From the NCBI RefSeq assembly GCF_002093625.1, contig NZ_MRWD01000038.1, forward strand, positions 1-54,366: a DNA stretch of 54,366 bases, written 5' to 3'. A program made the position numbers and the translations under genes. The notes beneath the pieces are model-generated. The model did not search any database. It saw nothing but the letters and a program-made list of their open reading frames with translations, and was not told the origin of the DNA. Positions 50,751 to 54,366 of this stretch are shown in pieces. This DNA is from Rouxiella silvae. GTDB lineage: Bacteria; Pseudomonadota; Gammaproteobacteria; Enterobacterales; Enterobacteriaceae. The number at the start of each line of letters is the position of its first letter. The stretch's first letter is position 1.

Positions 50751-51566
50751 TTACCAGCCTTTAACCGCACCACCGTTGAACACTTTGTTCGCAGCCTGGT
50801 CAACTTCATCAGACTCATAGGCTTTTACAAACTTCTGCACGTTTTCAGCATCTTTATTATCTTCGCGAGCAACAATCATATTCACATAAGGTGAGTTTTT
50901 GTCTTCTACAAAGATGCCGTCTTTAGCAGGCGTCAGGCCAATCTGGCTTGCATAAGTGGTGTTGATGACTGCCAGAGCAATCTTGTTGTCATCCAGTGAA
51001 CGTGGCAACTGAGGCGCTTCCAACTCAACCAGCTTCAGATTTTTTGGATTCTCAGTTACGTCCAGTACGGTTGGCAGCAGACCTACGCCGTCTTTCAGTT
51101 TAATCAGACCTTCTTTTTGCAGCAGCAGCAGTGAACGACCCAGGTTTGTCGGATCGTTTGGCAGTGCAATCTGGTCGCCTTCTTTCAGTTCGCTGATAGA
51201 TTTAATTTTCTTGGAATAGCCAGCAATCGGGTAAACGAAGGTATTGCCCACAGAGACCAACTTGTAGCCGCGGTCTTTGATTTGCTGATCCAGGTATGGC
51301 TTGTGCTGGAAAGCGTTAACGTCAATATCACCTTTGCTCAAGGCTTCGTTAGGCAGTACGTAATCGTTGAAAGTGACCAGCTCAACGTCAAGACCGTATT
51401 TTTCTTTCGCTACTTTAGCGGCCACTTCGGCGACTTGCTGCTCAGCGCCGACGATAACGCCCACTTTAATATGGTTTGGATCTTCTTTCTTCGGGCCACA
51501 ACCTGCTACGGCCAGCGTTCCCAGAAGTACACCCGCTACTGCAAGAGATTTAAATTTGATGGACAT
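50751..51566 (-). CDS. metQ: Methionine-binding lipoprotein MetQ
   Basis: MetQ is the substrate-binding lipoprotein of the MetNIQ ABC importer for D- and L-methionine. The 271-residue precursor has a signal ending in VAGC (Cys23) and the NlpA-family domain (VGVIVGAEQQVAEVAAKVA, FNDYVLPNEALSKGDIDVNAFQHKPYLD). It is the last gene of the operon, 71 bases after metI. That gap contains a GGCGGC/GCCGCC hairpin that may adjust mRNA stability, giving more binding protein than permease. Confidence 0.97.
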   Translation of the reverse strand: MSIKFKSLAVAGVLLGTLAVAGCGPKKEDPNHIKVGVIVGAEQQVAEVAAKVAKEKYGLDVELVTFNDYVLPNEALSKGDIDVNAFQHKPYLDQQIKDRGYKLVSVGNTFVYPIAGYSKKIKSISELKEGDQIALPNDPTNLGRSLLLLQKEGLIKLKDGVGLLPTVLDVTENPKNLKLVELEAPQLPRSLDDNKIALAVINTTYASQIGLTPAKDGIFVEDKNSPYVNMIVAREDNKDAENVQKFVKAYESDEVDQAANKVFNGGAVKGW

Positions 51567-51605
51567 GTCCTATCCTCTATACATTTTATGTCGAGATTAA
51601 TTATG

Positions 51606-51627
51606 GGCGGCGTGGAGCCCTGCCGCC
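51606..51627 (-). other. Intercistronic hairpin metI-metQ
   Basis: GGCGGC (51606-51611) and GCCGCC (51622-51627) are inverted around ten bases. On the message strand no T-run follows, so this is a processing or stability hairpin rather than a terminator for the operon. Confidence 0.5.
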
Positions 51628-51637
51628 GTTTTGTTTT

Positions 51638-52291
51638 TTACTTATGGGTCACTGCTTTAACAATGCGATCGCCGCAGAGTTGAATCAGGTACACCAGTAC
51701 AACCAACAATATTAATACAGTATTCATTACCGTGGCGTTGTAGCCGATATAGCCGTACTGATAGCCAATCTGCCCCAGACCACCGGCGCCAACGGCACCG
51801 CCCATTGCGGAGTATCCCACTAGGGTGATGAGCGTGATAGTGGCAGCGTTAACTAATCCCGGCAGCGCTTCCGGCAGCAGAACTTTACGAATAATCTGCA
51901 TTGGCGTTGCGCCCATTGCGCGCGCGGCCTCGACTAATCCGCTTGGAATTTCTAGCATCGCATTCTCAACCATACGAGCAATAAACGGCGCAGCGCCCAC
52001 GGTCAATGGAACGATAGCCGCCTGCAAACCAATTGAGGTGCCGACGATAATGCGCGTGAACGGGATCATCCATACCAGCAGGATAATAAAAGGAATAGAA
52101 CGGAAGATGTTCACCAGCGCAGACAGAGTCCGATAGAGACTCTTGTTCTCAGCAATCTGCCCCGGACGAGTCACATAAAGCAGTACGCCAAACGGCAGGC
52201 CAAGTGCAAAGCCAAAAAAGCCGGAGGTCAGCGTCATTATTACGGTTTCCCAAATGCCCCGGCCAAGTAACCACATCATTGCCTCAGACAT
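51638..52291 (-). CDS. metI: Methionine ABC transporter permease MetI
   Basis: MetI is the homodimeric permease of the methionine importer. The 217-residue product has five membrane segments. The EAA loop [25 protein letters not shown], split by its conserved glycine, docks with MetN. Its start lies inside the end of metN (8-base overlap). Confidence 0.96.
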   Translation of the reverse strand: MSEAMMWLLGRGIWETVIMTLTSGFFGFALGLPFGVLLYVTRPGQIAENKSLYRTLSALVNIFRSIPFIILLVWMIPFTRIIVGTSIGLQAAIVPLTVGAAPFIARMVENAMLEIPSGLVEAARAMGATPMQIIRKVLLPEALPGLVNAATITLITLVGYSAMGGAVGAGGLGQIGYQYGYIGYNATVMNTVLILLVVLVYLIQLCGDRIVKAVTHK

Positions 52292-53315
52292 AACCGAGCA
52301 CCTCTACCTTAACTTGATTTTCGTGCAGGAATTGGATCGCTGCCTGTGTTTCTTCAACGCTACCGTGCATTTCGGTCAGCATAATGCCGAACTTCACGCC
52401 GCCGGCATAGTCCATCTGCGCGCTGATAATATTGTTGTTAATGTTGAACTGACGCACAGCCTGTGAGAGCAGAGGAGCATCTACCGACTGACCGGTAAAT
52501 TCCAGACGTAGTAAAGGTACGCTTCCGACAGCCTGTTCGGGCTTCATGCGCAAAGCATAGTCATCGGGAATGTCCAAATGCAGCGTCGATTGAATAAACT
52601 GTTGAGCCAGCGGCGTTTTCGGGTGTGAAAACATCTCGCTCACTTTGTCCTGTTCAATCAGTTGGCCGTTGCTGATAACCGCAACCTGATCGCAGATGCG
52701 CTTAACCACGTCCATTTCATGGGTGATGAGAAGAATAGTCAGGCCCAGACGACGATTGATGTCTTTTAACAGTTCGAGAATAGAGCGGGTTGTTGCCGGA
52801 TCCAATGCGCTGGTGGCTTCGTCACACAGCAACACTTTCGGATTGCTGGCTAGCGCACGGGCAATGGCAACGCGCTGCTTTTGTCCGCCAGAGAGGTTGG
52901 CCGGGTAGGCATCCTGTTTGTCTTCCAGACCGACCAGCTTCAACAACTCGTTGACGCGCTGTTTGATTTGATTGGAAGAAAGGTTGTCCAGTTCCAAAGG
53001 CAGCGCCACGTTGCCAAACACGGTGCGCGATGACAGCAGGTTAAAGTGTTGGAAGATCATGCCAATTTGGCGACGTGCGCGAGTCAGCTCTTTCTCTGAA
53101 AATGCAGTCAGGTCTTGTCCATCGACCAGCACTTTACCCTCAGTGGGGCGCTCAAGCAGATTAACGCAGCGAATCAGCGTACTTTTACCCGCACCGGAGG
53201 CACCGATGACACCATAAATTTGTCCGGCAGGCACGTGAAGGCTCACGTCCGACAGCGCAGTGATGTTGCGCTGACCCTGTTTGAACACTTTGGTAATGTT
53301 GGAAAGTTTAATCAT
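52284..53315 (-). CDS. metN: Methionine ABC transporter ATP-binding protein MetN
   Basis: MetN is the ATPase of the methionine importer. In the 343-residue product, Walker [10 protein letters not shown] is at residues 38-46, the ABC signature LSGGQKQR at 141-148, and Walker [13 protein letters not shown] next. A C-terminal NIL (ferredoxin-like) domain from about residue 265 binds methionine and trans-inhibits transport when the cytosolic pool is high. It is first gene of metNIQ, downstream of MetJ-type boxes. Confidence 0.97.
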   Translation of the reverse strand: MIKLSNITKVFKQGQRNITALSDVSLHVPAGQIYGVIGASGAGKSTLIRCVNLLERPTEGKVLVDGQDLTAFSEKELTRARRQIGMIFQHFNLLSSRTVFGNVALPLELDNLSSNQIKQRVNELLKLVGLEDKQDAYPANLSGGQKQRVAIARALASNPKVLLCDEATSALDPATTRSILELLKDINRRLGLTILLITHEMDVVKRICDQVAVISNGQLIEQDKVSEMFSHPKTPLAQQFIQSTLHLDIPDDYALRMKPEQAVGSVPLLRLEFTGQSVDAPLLSQAVRQFNINNNIISAQMDYAGGVKFGIMLTEMHGSVEETQAAIQFLHENQVKVEVLGYV

Positions 53316-53391
53316 ATTTATCTTATGTCGCTTTTACAGCTGTGACGAACAAAAAGTAACCCTCTGGAACTCATTCCAGAACATGGCGTGG

Positions 53392-53420
53392 ATGCTAAGG
53401 CGTCTAGACGGCTAAGTCAA
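53392..53420 (-). promoter_or_regulatory. metNIQ promoter with tandem MetJ boxes in the spacer
   Basis: On the minus strand TTGACT (53415-53420) and TAGCAT (53392-53397) are exactly 17 bases apart. Inside the spacer two adjacent 8-base boxes, AGGCGTCT (53398-53405) and AGACGGCT (53406-53413), each match the met box AGACGTCT at 7 of 8 positions. MetJ with S-adenosylmethionine would occlude RNA polymerase directly. The message leader is about 70 bases. Confidence 0.88.
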
Positions 53421-53491
53421 CCAGATAGCATTCTCACCACCCCCTAAAACATGCGATACTTGGACATCAACCCGCCATCAGGAGCAAATAC

Positions 53492-54058
53492 GTGGCACAA
53501 ACTGTTCCAGCAATATTTTTAGACCGCGACGGTACCCTTAATGTCGATCATGGCTATGTTCATGAGATAGACGACTTCGAGTTTATTGAAGGCACCATAG
53601 AAGCCTGCCTTAAACTGAAAGAAATGGGCTTTGCCTTAGTCCTCGTGACAAACCAGTCGGGCATTGCCCGTGGAAAGTTCACCGAGGATCAATTCTTCAC
53701 TCTCACTGAGTGGATGGACTGGTCGCTGGCCGATCGCGGCGTCGATTTGGACGGCATCTATTTCTGTCCTCACCATCCTGAAGCAATAGTAGAAGAGTAC
53801 AAGCAGGTATGTGACTGCCGTAAGCCGCAGCCTGGGATGTTCCTTACTGCGAAAGAAGAGCTGAATATCGATATGGCCGCTTCTTATATGGTAGGCGATA
53901 AACTCGAAGACATGCAGGCTGCGATTAATGCGGGCGTAGGAACCAAAATTTTGGTTAAAAGTGGCAAACCGGTCACCCAAGAGGGGGAAGCCTTGGCAGA
54001 CAAGGTTCTCGACAGTTTGGCACAGTTGCCTGCGGCTATTAAAAACGGCTTAAAATAA
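53492..54058 (+). CDS. gmhB: D-glycero-beta-D-manno-heptose 1,7-bisphosphate 7-phosphatase
   Basis: GmhB removes the 7-phosphate in ADP-heptose synthesis for the LPS inner core. The 188-residue HAD phosphatase has nucleophile Asp11 and acid/base Asp13 in [19 protein letters not shown] as motif II, and [10 protein letters not shown] as motif IV. The zinc site is Cys92, His94, Cys107 and Cys109 (CPHHPEA...CDCRKP). It starts with GTG after AGGAG. It neighbours the rRNA operon, as gmhB neighbours rrnH in E. coli. Confidence 0.97.
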   Translation: MAQTVPAIFLDRDGTLNVDHGYVHEIDDFEFIEGTIEACLKLKEMGFALVLVTNQSGIARGKFTEDQFFTLTEWMDWSLADRGVDLDGIYFCPHHPEAIVEEYKQVCDCRKPQPGMFLTAKEELNIDMAASYMVGDKLEDMQAAINAGVGTKILVKSGKPVTQEGEALADKVLDSLAQLPAAIKNGLK

Positions 54059-54108
54059 AGCACTGAGAATGAAAAATAGGCAAACGAAATAAAACTGTAT
54101 TTATTCGC

Positions 54109-54136
54109 TTGCCATTCCCGCTCAGCTCCCTATAAT
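54109..54136 (+). promoter_or_regulatory. rRNA operon promoter P1
   Basis: TTGCCA (54109-54114) and TATAAT (54131-54136) have a 16-base spacer, followed by the discriminator GCCGCTCCA, as in E. coli rrn P1 promoters. An A/T-rich tract at 54070-54107 fits an UP element and Fis-binding region. Confidence 0.9.
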
Positions 54137-54227
54137 GCCGCTCCAACGACAGGGAACAACGCAGCAGCAACGCGGTGTGAACGAGTCGGGAAGAATTAAA
54201 AATGATGTTGATTGATAAAATAATCGG

Positions 54228-54255
54228 TTGACATTAAATGAGGAAAGCGTAGTAT
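54228..54255 (+). promoter_or_regulatory. rRNA operon promoter P2
   Basis: TTGACA (54228-54233), a 16-base spacer and TAGTAT (54250-54255) followed by ACGCCACC parallel the E. coli rrn P2 arrangement, about 119 bases after P1. Confidence 0.85.
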
Positions 54256-54294
54256 ACGCCACCTCGAGTTAGCAAGCGAAAGCGCGTAACTCAC

Positions 54295-54306
54295 TGCTCT
54301 TTAACA
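54295..54306 (+). promoter_or_regulatory. boxA antitermination site of the rRNA leader
   Basis: TGCTCTTTAACA is an exact boxA, bound as RNA by NusB-S10 to build the rrn antitermination complex. It is followed by the conserved leader CAATTTATCAGACAATCTGT. The 16S gene must begin a short way beyond the window. Confidence 0.95.
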
Positions 54307-54366
54307 ATTTATCAGACAATCTGTGTGGGCACTCACAAGACGATATCAGCCACTTCGGTGGCAACA

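Overview
The window is a stretch of conserved core chromosome from a gamma-proteobacterium of the order Enterobacterales. Nearly every protein is a close, full-length match in sequence and length to an Escherichia coli K-12 counterpart. Several features fit a Yersiniaceae-type genome (Serratia, Rahnella, Ewingella or Rouxiella-like) better than E. coli itself: the joining of two blocks that lie far apart in E. coli (yqcA next to yaeH-dapD), an ERIC element, a csrB-linked MFS gene and a small cytochrome c gene beside tilS. The genus is inferred, not shown.

Layout. 1-70: initiator tRNA-fMet, cut by the window edge, with its promoter. 293-11230: mltA, tcdA, the csdA-csdE sulfur-transfer pair, lipoprotein ygdI, the divergent gcvA/gcvB regulator-sRNA pair, ygdD, rlmM, xni, ppnN, queF and syd. 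11231-13169: the CsrA-sequestering RNA csrB with its UvrY box and promoter, then an MFS transporter. 13392-14962: yqcC, truC, yqcA. 15086-20066, minus strand: yaeH, dapD, glnD, map. 20249-23914: rpsB (with autoregulatory leader), an ERIC element, tsf, pyrH, frr. 24149-39538: the envelope and isoprenoid block dxr, uppS, cdsA, rseP, bamA, skp, lpxD, fabZ, lpxA, lpxB, rnhB, dnaE. 39551-44874: accA, ldcC, yaeR, tilS and a cytochrome c. 44971-47371: rof-yaeP, yaeQ, arfB, nlpE. 47480-53315, minus strand: proS, trmO-rcsF and the methionine importer metNIQ under MetJ-type operators. 53492-54366: gmhB and the tandem promoters and boxA of an rRNA operon whose 16S gene begins outside the window.

The genes form coherent groups. 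There is isoprenoid, phospholipid and lipid A synthesis (dxr, uppS, cdsA, lpxD/fabZ/lpxA/lpxB, accA) beside outer-membrane assembly (bamA, skp) and its stress protease (rseP). There are also envelope stress sensors (nlpE, rcsF), translation factors (rpsB, tsf, frr, map, arfB, proS), tRNA/rRNA modification (tcdA, trmO, truC, tilS, rlmM, queF) and post-transcriptional regulators (csrB, gcvB, rof).

I found no prophage, insertion sequence, CRISPR array, toxin-antitoxin pair or defence island, and no convincing undescribed multi-gene system. The items most worth a second look are non-coding: a promoter-hairpin-terminator unit ahead of uppS, an ERIC element inside the rpsB-tsf operon, strong hairpins ahead of fabZ and yaeP, and an inverted repeat between ppnN and xni. 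Start codons given as TTG or GTG were chosen by Shine-Dalgarno spacing and alignment to remembered homologues.
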